Shown: positions 1 to 6,058 of the stretch, one piece after another
How positions within the stretch are numbered: position 1 is the first letter of the stretch
Layout: each line of letters opens with the position of its first letter
NCBI GenBank assembly: GCA_021779635.1
Contig: JAJYAH010000346.1
Coordinates: 1-7,257, forward strand
Source of the DNA: Pseudomonadota bacterium
GTDB taxonomy: Bacteria > Pseudomonadota > Alphaproteobacteria > Rhizobiales > Xanthobacteraceae
Direction: 5' to 3'
Length of the DNA: 7,257 nucleotides
Translations under genes and position numbers: made by a program
Notes under the pieces: generated by a model
Told to the model about the DNA's origin: nothing
The model's database searches: none
What the model saw: only the letters and a program-made list of their open reading frames with translations

Positions 1-106
1 GGCCTGCCCTTGGGGCAAAACCCCCGCCGCGAAACTCGACCGGCCGCGGTTCGGCCTCGCGATCGGTTGGCGGCGAGGCGTGCGTCGTTTTCGAGGGGTC
101 AAGCAT
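1..106 (-). CDS. ABC transporter permease, N-terminal fragment (cut by window edge)
   Basis: An open frame begins with ATG at position 106 and runs off the left edge without a stop, giving 35 residues that start MLDPSKTTHASPP. The start overlaps the end of the ATPase gene by 8 nt (ATGCTTGA), which is a typical translational-coupling junction. The visible part is hydrophilic, rich in Pro and Arg, with no membrane segment, as expected for the cytoplasmic N-terminal tail that precedes the first helix in NitT/TauT-type permeases. The identity rests on gene order: a binding protein and an ATPase come just before, and the missing third component of the importer is the membrane protein. No permease motif is visible in the fragment, so the product is inferred; the start and frame are seen directly. 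Confidence 0.6.
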   Translation of the reverse strand, partial: MLDPSKTTHASPPTDREAEPRPVEFRGGGFAPRAG

Positions 107-878
107 GCTGGACCTCGCGCTCGGCATCGATCGCTTCCTCGCGGATGAGCGACCACAGATCGCTCTGCAGCGCGAGCAACTGGCCGCGCGCCCGGATGTC
201 GCCGCGATCGGCGCGCGTCAGCGGAATGGTGACGACCTCGCGGACCCGTCCGGGCCGCCGTGACAGCACCACGATGCGGTCGGCGAGCCGAACCGCTTCC
301 TCAAGATTGTGCGTGACATAGACCGCGCCCATCGCTGCGTCGGCAAGCAGGCGGATAAAATCCTCCATCAGCAGTTCGCGGGTTTGCGAATCCAGCGCCG
401 ACAGCGGCTCATCCATCAAGAGGATCGCGGGCCGCACCGCCAGAGCGCGGGCGATGCCGACACGCTGCCGCATGCCGCCGGACAATTGCTTGGGGTAGGT
501 GCGGCGAAAATCGGAGAGGCTGGTGCGGCGCAAGGCATCGTCGACGATCGCGCGGCGCTCGCTGACCGTCAGCCCCGTATGTATCAGCGGAAATTCGACA
601 TTCGCCTCCACCGTGCACCACGGCAGCAGCGCAAAATCCTGAAACACGAAGGTCAGCGGGTTGAGGCTGGCTGGCGGCGGCGCACCGCGCAATTCCGCCG
701 ACCCCGCGCTTGGGCGCAGCAGGCCACCGAGTATCGACAATAGCGTGCTCTTGCCGCAACCCGAGGGGCCGACAATCGCGACCACCTCGCCCGACCGGAC
801 CGTGAACGACACGTCGTCGAGCACCTCGAGCGTGTCGAAGCGGTGACTGATATGGTCGGCGATCAGGTCCATCGTCAC
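99..878 (-). CDS. ABC transporter ATP-binding protein, NitT/TauT (SsuB/TauB-like) family
   Basis: This is the ATPase subunit of a high-affinity importer; it binds the cytoplasmic face of the permease and hydrolyses ATP. All diagnostic motifs are present in order: Walker A GPSGCGKST (residues 37-45), Q-loop glutamine near 80 (FVFQDFALLPW), signature LSGGMRQR (132-139), Walker B ILLMDE (152-157), D-loop SALD (160-163) and switch histidine 190 in VYVTHNLEEA. The FQDxxLLPW and THNxxEAxxLADR forms are usual in the nitrate/taurine/sulfonate subfamily, and 259 residues is its normal length. The start is either GTG at 878, 1 nt after the stop of the binding-protein gene, or ATG at 872 two codons later; neither has a clear Shine-Dalgarno, so coupling to the upstream gene is likely. 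The subfamily is confident; the transported molecule is not determined. Confidence 0.95.
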   Translation of the reverse strand: MTMDLIADHISHRFDTLEVLDDVSFTVRSGEVVAIVGPSGCGKSTLLSILGGLLRPSAGSAELRGAPPPASLNPLTFVFQDFALLPWCTVEANVEFPLIHTGLTVSERRAIVDDALRRTSLSDFRRTYPKQLSGGMRQRVGIARALAVRPAILLMDEPLSALDSQTRELLMEDFIRLLADAAMGAVYVTHNLEEAVRLADRIVVLSRRPGRVREVVTIPLTRADRGDIRARGQLLALQSDLWSLIREEAIDAEREVQHA

Positions 879-879
879 A

Positions 880-1923
880 TCAATCCGGCTTCACATAGTC
901 CCTGGCAAGGATGGCGTCGGCCGCAAATCCCTTGTCGACGAATCCCTGTCCCTGCAACCAGCCGATCTGGTTGGCGACATTGCTGACGTCGAGCTTGCCC
1001 CCGGGATCGATATAGGCGCAGTTGCCGACCACCTGTTCGACCGGCAGGTTGGTGTATTTCGCGATGATCTCGAGCAGCGGTCTGGTGTTTTCGTTGATCG
1101 GCGCCTTGCCATCCGTGACGGCGGCAAGAATCACGTCGTGATATTCGCGGTCGGCGCGAACCAGCGCCGCCAGAAATCTGGTCACCAGCGGCTTGTCGGC
1201 CAAGGTTCTGGTCGAGGCGAACACCGCCCCCAATTGCCACGGCGTCTCGTCGCCGACCCAACCCAACAGTTTCGCACCGCCGGCATCGATCAGCGCCCGC
1301 GCGGTCGAGACCGGCAGCAGGGCGGCATCGACGGTTTCACCTTTCAGGGCCGCTGCCGCATTCGACAGCGATTGCAGCGGCAGCACCTTCACGTCGCTGA
1401 GCTTGAATCCGTATTTGTCGGCCAGCAGGCCGAGCGAATAATGAAAGCTCGAGCCGATTTGTGTCACTGCGACGCGCTTGCCGGCGAGATCTCGGGGCGT
1501 CTTGAGACCCGCGGCATAGGCATTGTTGCTGGCGAAATATCCGATCAGCGGATATCCCGCCTTCTCGCGGCTCATGCCGCCGATCACCTTCAACGTGCCC
1601 TTGCCGGCGAGGTTGTAGAGCCCCGCGGTGAACGCCGTTACGCCGAAATCGATATCGCCGGACGTGGCCGCGACCGCGATCGGTTGCGCGGCATCGAAGA
1701 ATTTCAGCTCAATATCGAGGCCCTCATCGCGGAAATAGTCCTTGTCCTGCGCGATGAACACCGGCGCCGACGACGACAGCCGGAGCACGCCGACCTTGGC
1801 TTTCAGCAGTTCATCGCTCCGCGCACCGGACGATGCAGCCAGCGCCGCCAGCGCCAGCAGACCCGCGAACGCCCCCCGCGCACATCCCGCCCAGACTTTG
1901 GGCGCGCGATCGTGCTGCACCAT
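880..1923 (-). CDS. ABC transporter substrate-binding protein, NMT1/SsuA-like
   Basis: This is a periplasmic solute receptor for the importer encoded just downstream. The N-terminus has a Sec-type signal: a basic start with Arg/Lys up to residue 16, a hydrophobic core at about 18-31 (GAFAGLLALAALAA), and likely cleavage around residues 33-37 before DELLKAKVGV. There is no lipobox cysteine and no twin-arginine motif, so a soluble periplasmic protein is expected. The mature part follows the NMT1/SsuA pattern: first strand KVGVLRLSSSAPVFIAQDKDYFRDEGLDIEL (42-73), a GDIDFGV element (89-95), KTPRDLAGKRVAVTQIGSSFHY (141-162), and GETVDAALLP (195-204). At 347 residues it has full length for the class. 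The ligand is unknown; relatives bind sulfonates, nitrate, pyrimidine precursors or aromatic acids. It lies 19 nt after the oxidoreductase gene and has a strong ribosome-binding site. Confidence 0.92.
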   Translation of the reverse strand: MVQHDRAPKVWAGCARGAFAGLLALAALAASSGARSDELLKAKVGVLRLSSSAPVFIAQDKDYFRDEGLDIELKFFDAAQPIAVAATSGDIDFGVTAFTAGLYNLAGKGTLKVIGGMSREKAGYPLIGYFASNNAYAAGLKTPRDLAGKRVAVTQIGSSFHYSLGLLADKYGFKLSDVKVLPLQSLSNAAAALKGETVDAALLPVSTARALIDAGGAKLLGWVGDETPWQLGAVFASTRTLADKPLVTRFLAALVRADREYHDVILAAVTDGKAPINENTRPLLEIIAKYTNLPVEQVVGNCAYIDPGGKLDVSNVANQIGWLQGQGFVDKGFAADAILARDYVKPD

Positions 1924-1930
1924 TCCGTTT

Positions 1931-1935
1931 CCTCC
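1931..1935 (-). promoter_or_regulatory. Strong Shine-Dalgarno of the binding-protein gene
   Basis: On the minus strand GGAGG lies 7 nt before the ATG at 1923, inside the 19-nt gap after the oxidoreductase stop codon. It fixes the start of the binding-protein gene. It is the best ribosome-binding site in the left part of the window, which suits a receptor that is usually made in excess over its ATPase and permease. Confidence 0.8.
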
Positions 1936-1942
1936 GTCCGTA

Positions 1943-3307
1943 TTAAAGGCCCGCAGGGATCGCCTGATCCCGCCCGAGAAAGGCCCCCTGCTGTTTCAAT
2001 TGCGCCTGCAGTTTGTCGACCGCGATATCGCGCGGCATGGTATTGCCGCCAAGCGCCAGCGCCGCGGCAGACCCGGCGGCCTCGCCCATCGCAAAGCAGG
2101 CGCCGGAGACGCGCGCCGCCGACTGGCCATCATGGGTCATCGAGGCGCAACGCCCGGCCACCAGCAGATTGTCGACGCCTTGGGGCACCAGCATGCGATA
2201 CGGCAGCTCATTGAAGCCGCGCGATTCCGGGATCGGTGGGAATTTGAAGATCACGTCGCCCGCGACATGGGATTCCATCGGCCAGCCGTTGACGCCGATG
2301 GAGTCGTCGAACGAGGCGCAGCCGAGCACGTCCTCGCCCGAGAGCATGTAGCCGCCGACGATACGCCGGGTCTCGCGGATGCCGAGCTGCGGCGGCAAAT
2401 CGACGATGTAGGATTTCTCGAACCCCGGCACCGTGCGCAGGAAATCGAAGGCGTTGACGGCCTGGCGGCGACCCTCGATTTCGCCGCGTGTCAGGTCGTC
2501 GGGCTCAAGGCCGTTGATCGCGGCGCCATCCTCGCGCGCCAGCTGGGTGAAATTGACCCGCCACTCGATCGGCGTGCGCTGCGGCCGCACGATCGCGGCC
2601 TTGCGCGGGAAGTGGTGGGTGCCGCTCGCTTCGGCCTTTTCCATCAGCGCCGGAATGGTCCGCCAGGCGTCGCCGGCCTTCTTGGGATCGATGCCGTTGA
2701 GGCGGAACATCATCGACGGATAGAGCATGCTGCCGGCATTGTCGCCGACCTCGAAGCGCGCGCCGGCCCAGGCCGCAAGATCACCATCGCCGGAGCAATC
2801 GATGAAAATGCCGGCGGCTATCGCCTGGCGCCCGGCCTTGGTCTCGACCATCAGCGCGTGAATGCGGTTTGCCCCCTGCATCACCACGCCGGCGCCGAGC
2901 GCGTGAAACAGAATATCGACCTTGTGGCTTAAGAGCAGATCATCGGCCGCGATCTTGTAGGCCGCGGTGTCATAGGCCTGCGCCAGGATTTTCCCCAAGA
3001 TAAGATGCGGCGCGTTGAGTCCACCGAGACGATCGACGCGCCCGAGCAGGTCGGAAGCGATGCCCTGCACCACCCGATGCATCTCACCATGAACATTGGC
3101 ATGCAGCCCGCAGAAATTCGTCACACCCGCCGCCGTGCCCATGCCGCCAAGGAATCCATAGCGCTCGATCAGCAGCGTGCGCCGGCCGGCGCGTGCAGCC
3201 GCCACGGCTGCCGCAATCCCGGCGGGTCCGCCACCGAGCACGGCGACTTCATACTCGCCATAGAGCGGCACCCGTCGCGCGGGCTCTTCGATGGTTTTGC
3301 GAGACAA
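1943..3307 (-). CDS. FAD-dependent oxidoreductase (PF12831-like)
   Basis: This is a flavoprotein of the FAD_oxidored type, cytoplasmic (no signal or membrane segment), 454 residues. Seen directly: an N-terminal dinucleotide-binding fold VAVLGGGPAGIAAAVAAARAG (21-41) ending in acidic Glu48 (TLLIERYGFLGG), followed by GGMGTAAGVTNFCG (54-67), a second FAD-contact segment IFIDCSGDGDLAAWAG (167-182), GIRETRRIVGGY (309-320), and a C-terminal FAD-closing segment NLLVAGRCASMTHDGQSAARVSGACFAMGEAAG (380-412). These are the landmarks of the family; the substrate is not predictable from them. The start is TTG at 3307: no ATG or GTG occurs in frame before the upstream stop at 3364, the next internal Met lies after the FAD motif, and AGGA stands about 7 nt upstream. 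The gene precedes the importer genes by 19 nt, so it probably oxidises the imported compound or a derivative. Confidence 0.9.
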   Translation of the reverse strand: MSRKTIEEPARRVPLYGEYEVAVLGGGPAGIAAAVAAARAGRRTLLIERYGFLGGMGTAAGVTNFCGLHANVHGEMHRVVQGIASDLLGRVDRLGGLNAPHLILGKILAQAYDTAAYKIAADDLLLSHKVDILFHALGAGVVMQGANRIHALMVETKAGRQAIAAGIFIDCSGDGDLAAWAGARFEVGDNAGSMLYPSMMFRLNGIDPKKAGDAWRTIPALMEKAEASGTHHFPRKAAIVRPQRTPIEWRVNFTQLAREDGAAINGLEPDDLTRGEIEGRRQAVNAFDFLRTVPGFEKSYIVDLPPQLGIRETRRIVGGYMLSGEDVLGCASFDDSIGVNGWPMESHVAGDVIFKFPPIPESRGFNELPYRMLVPQGVDNLLVAGRCASMTHDGQSAARVSGACFAMGEAAGSAAALALGGNTMPRDIAVDKLQAQLKQQGAFLGRDQAIPAGL

Positions 3308-3406
3308 TTGAGGTTCCTGGATTATCAGCGGGCGATCATGCCCCGGGGTCGGAGGCTTTAGCTATCACGTCAAGGAGCCGATGGAAGCATCAGATCAATC
3401 ACGAAT
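3308..3406 (-). other. 99-nt gap between hydrolase and oxidoreductase genes
   Basis: This is the only sizeable spacer in the minus-strand gene series, so a second promoter or processing site could lie here. A TTGACG hexamer (minus strand, 3373 to 3368) resembles a -35 box, but no good -10 follows at 16-18 nt. The 8-bp palindrome CCCCGGGG lies at 3341-3348. No terminator-like hairpin with a T-run is present, so read-through from the hydrolase gene is possible. Nothing decisive is visible. Confidence 0.3.
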
Positions 3407-4105
3407 TCAGGACGCTGCACCCTTCGCCTCGAGCGCTTCGATCCAGCCTGCAACCGCGTCCAGAATTTCACGCATCACCTCTCCGTCATTGCGCCCCGAG
3501 CGCGCCAGCACATGGAAGGAATGATCGGCCTCAGCCACCCAATGCAGCGACGCCGACGGCCCGAGGCTTTTGACGACGGGTTCGAGCAGCTTCACCTCAG
3601 CCAGATTATCGCGGGTGCCTTGCACAAACAGCATCGGAACATGCACATCGGACAGATGCTTCGCCCGATCAGCAGACGGCTTGCCCGCCGGATGCAGCGG
3701 AAAGCCCAGGAAGGCCAATCCACGGACGCCGGCCAGCGGCTCAAGCGCTTGCGCCTGCGATGTCATACGGCCGCCGAACGATTTACCGCCCGAAATCAGG
3801 ATGAGGCCCGGGCAGCATCGGCCGGCTTCCGCCACCGCGGCTCGCACCGTGGCATGCGCCAGCGCCGGCGGGTCAGGCCGACGGCTCGACTTTTCCATAT
3901 ACGGAAATTGATAGCGCAACGTCGCCACGCCGCGTTCGCCAAGATCCGCTGCGACCTTCTCCATAAAGGAATGGGTCATCCCCGCACCTGCCCCATGGGC
4001 AAACACAAAACAGGCGCGCGCCGGGGTGGGGCGGATCAGAAGCGCGGAGACCATTGCCGCCTTCCCGACTGCGATCTCCAGCTTTTGCGGGCTGACAATA
4101 TTCAT
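3407..4105 (-). CDS. Small alpha/beta-hydrolase (COG3571 / KANL3-TEX30-like)
   Basis: This is a predicted serine hydrolase of 232 residues, cytoplasmic. It has the expected landmarks of an alpha/beta-hydrolase fold: oxyanion-side FAHGAGAG (35-42), nucleophile elbow G-K-S-F-G with Ser109 (GGKSFGGRM, 106-114), acid candidate Asp166 in LFVQGTRDNLAE (159-170) and catalytic His195 in EADHSFHVL (192-200). The HGAGAG plus GGKSFGGRM pair is characteristic of the family that includes eukaryotic TEX30 and the KANL3 N-terminal domain, for which no general substrate is known. In many members the elbow reads GRSMGG, so Lys108 and Phe110 are variants. The ATG at 4105 lies 23 nt after the amidase stop with only a weak purine stretch upstream. 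An overlapping ATG at 4118 opens a different frame and does not give the motifs. Its place after an amidase suggests hydrolysis of a related ester or lactone, which is inference. Confidence 0.85.
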   Translation of the reverse strand: MNIVSPQKLEIAVGKAAMVSALLIRPTPARACFVFAHGAGAGMTHSFMEKVAADLGERGVATLRYQFPYMEKSSRRPDPPALAHATVRAAVAEAGRCCPGLILISGGKSFGGRMTSQAQALEPLAGVRGLAFLGFPLHPAGKPSADRAKHLSDVHVPMLFVQGTRDNLAEVKLLEPVVKSLGPSASLHWVAEADHSFHVLARSGRNDGEVMREILDAVAGWIEALEAKGAAS

Positions 4106-4128
4106 TGCTTAACTTCATGCCGCGGTTG

Positions 4129-5604
4129 CTAAAGTTTGGCCGGCGGCGGCATTCGCCCAAATAGTTCTTCCAGCGCGAGACCGATCGAAAGCAGCCGGCG
4201 ATCGCTGCCGGCCGGACCGTCCAGTTCCATGCCAACAGGCAATCCGCTGGTTGCACCCAATGCAATCGGTATCTGAAGACCAGGGATGCCGGCATTGCTG
4301 CCGGGGTCGGTGTTCTGAATGTACACGACGAAATTCGACAGATCGCTTGAGTCGGGATTGGAAGCGATCGCCACCTTCGGTACCGTGGGAAATACGATCG
4401 CGTCGAGACGGTTGTTCGCAAAGGTGTCGCGATAAAGCCGTTGCAGGGCCGGGCGCGCGGTCTTGATCGCCGCCTCGTAAGCGGGCTTCGCATCCACGAC
4501 CGTATTGTCCGGGCCCGGCAACTGGCGTGGAATCACCAGGCCCTCATAGGTCCCCTTGACGTCAGGACTGGCGATGCCCTTGACCAATTCCTCGATCGAT
4601 ATTTTCGCGCCGCGTTCGAGATAGGCGACCATATCGTCATAGGCCTCGTAAAGCGCGACTGGAAAACCAACCTGTCCGTTCAGTTCCATCAGGTCAGGCA
4701 TTTCGACGTCGACGATCGTCACGCCAGCCGCCTTCAATTTCTCATGCGCTGCGGCGATCGCCGCCGCGGTGTCGCGATCGAGGTTCGCCATCGTCGCGGC
4801 GACGACGCCGAGCCGCACGCCTTTCAAGTCGGCGGCCTCGATCGGCGATTGGTCGGTGACGATGCGGTCGAGCAGCACAACATCGGCAATCGATCCCGCC
4901 ATGGCCCCCGCCGTATCGCGGGTGTGCGAAATCGGAGCGATGCCGGCCTGCGGATAACGTCCGACGGTAGGCCGCAGCGACGCGCAACCGTTGAGCGCGC
5001 AGGGAACACGCACCGATCCACCGGTATCCGTCCCGATCGCCGCCGGAATGATGCGCGCAGCGATCGCCGCGGCATTGCCCGACGAAGACCCGCCGGCAAT
5101 CTTCGCCGTATCGTAAGCGTTGCGGACCCCGAATTCGGTGCCGGTCTTGAATGCCGTGTTGTAGCCGGAAATGCCGAAGGCCAGTTCGTGCATGTTGGTT
5201 TTGCCGATGATGATGGCACCGGCTGCGCGCAGTTTCGTCACCACGGGAGCATCCTCGCTGGGAATATAGCCCTTGAGGGCCGGCGTACCGGCCGTGGCGG
5301 GCAACCCGGCAACTTCAATGTTGTCCTTGATGGCGATCGGCACGCCGCCCAACGGCTTGCAGGGCTCGCCTCGTGCGCGCGCGGCGTCGCAGGCGCGGGC
5401 CGCCTCCAAGGCTCCCTCCTCATCCAGCATAATGAATGCATTCAGTTCGGAGCGAGCCTTTGCCCGCGCCAGTGCGGCCGTGACCAGTTCCACGCTGGTA
5501 TATTTGCCGGCGCAAATGTCGGACGCCGCCTGGGTCGCGGTCAGATGATCCAGATCGAACGCTGATTGCGCATGAGCCAAAGGCTTCACTTCACACAATG
5601 CCAT
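4129..5604 (-). CDS. Amidase-signature family amidase (mandelamide/indoleacetamide hydrolase-like)
   Basis: This enzyme hydrolyses a carboxylic amide to acid and ammonia through a Ser-cisSer-Lys triad. The triad is complete: Lys93 in PIAIKDNIEVAG, cis-Ser173 in GGSSSGNAAA (171-180) and nucleophile Ser197 in GTDTGGSVRVP (191-201), with the family's usual 24-residue spacing between the serines. Other hallmarks are PATAGTPAL (102-110), LRAAGAIIIGKTNMHELAFG (125-144), GRYPQAGIAPISHTRDTAG (215-233) and the C-terminal GIPGLQIPIALGATSGLPVGMEL (439-461). This pattern fits the mandelamide/indoleacetamide hydrolase branch better than the GatA branch, but the substrate is not proven. Length is 491 residues, with no signal peptide. 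The predicted ATG at 5604 is only 8 nt after the CCA end of a tRNA gene and has no Shine-Dalgarno. Codons 3 and 9 (TTG) and 6 (GTG) are alternative starts, all before the conserved domain at about residue 17. Confidence 0.93.
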   Translation of the reverse strand: MALCEVKPLAHAQSAFDLDHLTATQAASDICAGKYTSVELVTAALARAKARSELNAFIMLDEEGALEAARACDAARARGEPCKPLGGVPIAIKDNIEVAGLPATAGTPALKGYIPSEDAPVVTKLRAAGAIIIGKTNMHELAFGISGYNTAFKTGTEFGVRNAYDTAKIAGGSSSGNAAAIAARIIPAAIGTDTGGSVRVPCALNGCASLRPTVGRYPQAGIAPISHTRDTAGAMAGSIADVVLLDRIVTDQSPIEAADLKGVRLGVVAATMANLDRDTAAAIAAAHEKLKAAGVTIVDVEMPDLMELNGQVGFPVALYEAYDDMVAYLERGAKISIEELVKGIASPDVKGTYEGLVIPRQLPGPDNTVVDAKPAYEAAIKTARPALQRLYRDTFANNRLDAIVFPTVPKVAIASNPDSSDLSNFVVYIQNTDPGSNAGIPGLQIPIALGATSGLPVGMELDGPAGSDRRLLSIGLALEELFGRMPPPAKL

Positions 5605-5612
5605 TGAAATAT

Positions 5613-5689
5613 TGGCGATCCCGGCATGACTCGAACATGCGACCTACGGTTTAGGAAACCGTCGCTCTATCCGGCTGAGCTACGGGACC
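5613..5689 (-). tRNA. tRNA-Arg (anticodon CCT)
   Basis: A full cloverleaf of 77 nt including an encoded CCA (5615-5613) can be folded on the minus strand. The acceptor stem pairs GGTCCCG (5689-5683) with CGGGATC (5623-5617), with one G-T pair. The D stem is GCTC/GAGC. The anticodon stem ACGGT/ACCGT closes the loop TTCCTAA with anticodon CCT at 5655-5653. The variable loop is AGGTC. The T stem GCATG/CATGC encloses TTCGAGT. The discriminator base is G. It reads the AGG codon, which is rare in such GC-rich genomes. It points into the amidase gene 8 nt downstream, on the same strand, so the two may share a transcript. Confidence 0.97.
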
Positions 5690-5892
5690 GGAGCCCCCGC
5701 GGAAGGCCGCGGGCGCTTGGAAGCTCCATACCAGAGCGACCGCGTGATCGCCAGCCTCCCCAACCGCCCTGGCGTCGTCGGATACTTGGCCGGCGAGTGG
5801 TCTCGTTCGCATTCGCACAAGGGAATTTATTCCTATAACCACGAGTACCCCACTGACTGGTCAGCCGAATTAAACTTGGCTACAGTGATTCT
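5690..5892. other. Non-coding region upstream of tRNA-Arg, with a GC-rich hairpin
   Basis: No convincing gene is seen here. Next to the tRNA, CCCGCGG (5696-5702) and CCGCGGG (5707-5713) form a 7-bp stem with loop AAGG, 7 nt before the mature tRNA 5' end; it would sit in the tRNA leader and has no T-run, so it is not a standard terminator. Further out the DNA becomes less GC-rich and contains a GGAAT-TT-ATTCC dyad (5822-5833). The promoter of the tRNA should lie in this stretch, but I cannot point to a clear -35/-10 pair. Confidence 0.4.
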
Positions 5893-5958
5893 TGCCCGTC
5901 ATGGGCAGGAGTAATGCCCGCAAAGGGCAGGAGCCATGCCCATCAAGGGCATGGGCTA
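5893..5958. repeat. Three tandem 22-nt units, each with a TGCCC-N5-GGGCA dyad
   Basis: Units start at 5893, 5915 and 5937, an exact 22-nt period. Each begins with TGCCC, has a variable 5-nt centre (GTCAT, GCAAA, ATCAA), then GGGCA, then a 7-nt linker (GGAGTAA, GGAGCCA, TGGGCTA). All three stems are perfect while the loops differ. The third dyad extends to an 8-bp stem (CCATGCCC/GGGCATGG, 5934-5954). The array starts 7 nt beyond the stop codon of the minus-strand microprotein gene at 5966 (third unit ends at 5958), and lies about 200 nt upstream of the tRNA. It may be a 3'-UTR hairpin array acting as a transcript end or stabiliser, or an operator array for a dimeric regulator with sites about two helical turns apart. 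There is no T-run. Confidence 0.85.
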
Positions 5959-5965
5959 AAGATCG

Positions 5966-6058
5966 TCAAAAACCAAGCAGCGCCAGACCGACCCAGCTGA
6001 AGGCTAAAATCGATGACGCAATCGCTGCGAAGGCGACAATGGTTTTGACGGATCGCAT
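5966..6058 (-). CDS. 30-residue single-pass membrane microprotein
   Basis: A short frame from ATG at 6058 to TGA encodes 30 residues: a short basic head (MRSVK) and one continuous hydrophobic stretch from about residue 7 to the C-terminal Phe30, including Trp22. The head charge predicts N-in topology with the C-terminus at or just across the inner membrane. A purine-rich Shine-Dalgarno, AGGTGGGGGG (6075-6066), stands 7 nt before the ATG, which favours this start over a longer reading from 6184 whose extra residues look non-coding. A weak promoter pair, TTGATT (6111-6106) and CAGAAT (6088-6083) with 17-nt spacing, is possible. Function is unknown; I do not recognise a family. The compact membrane helix together with the ribosome site supports a real gene, but no homology can be checked here. 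Confidence 0.5.
   Translation of the reverse strand: MRSVKTIVAFAAIASSILAFSWVGLALLGF

Noticed and set aside
1138..2932. Long plus-strand frames (358 and 396 codons) opposite the binding protein and oxidoreductase
   Set aside because: They are antisense shadows of GC-rich genes, rich in Arg and His with no domain, while the minus-strand frames carry full family motifs.
5613..5660. tRNA-Arg 3' end as an attachment site of an integrated island covering the left-hand genes
   Set aside because: No second copy of the tRNA 3' segment and no integrase is seen in the window, and base composition does not change across the junction. A distal copy outside the window is possible.
5651..5842. 63-codon minus-strand frame ending in GSGPVAQPDRATVS
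   Set aside because: Its C-terminal part is a translation of the tRNA-Arg gene; such tRNA-derived frames are a common artefact.
5717..5914. 65-codon plus-strand frame from a TTG, with fairly GC-rich third positions in its first half
   Set aside because: No ATG, no ribosome site, it runs into the dyad array, and no recognisable domain is present. A decayed gene remnant cannot be excluded.
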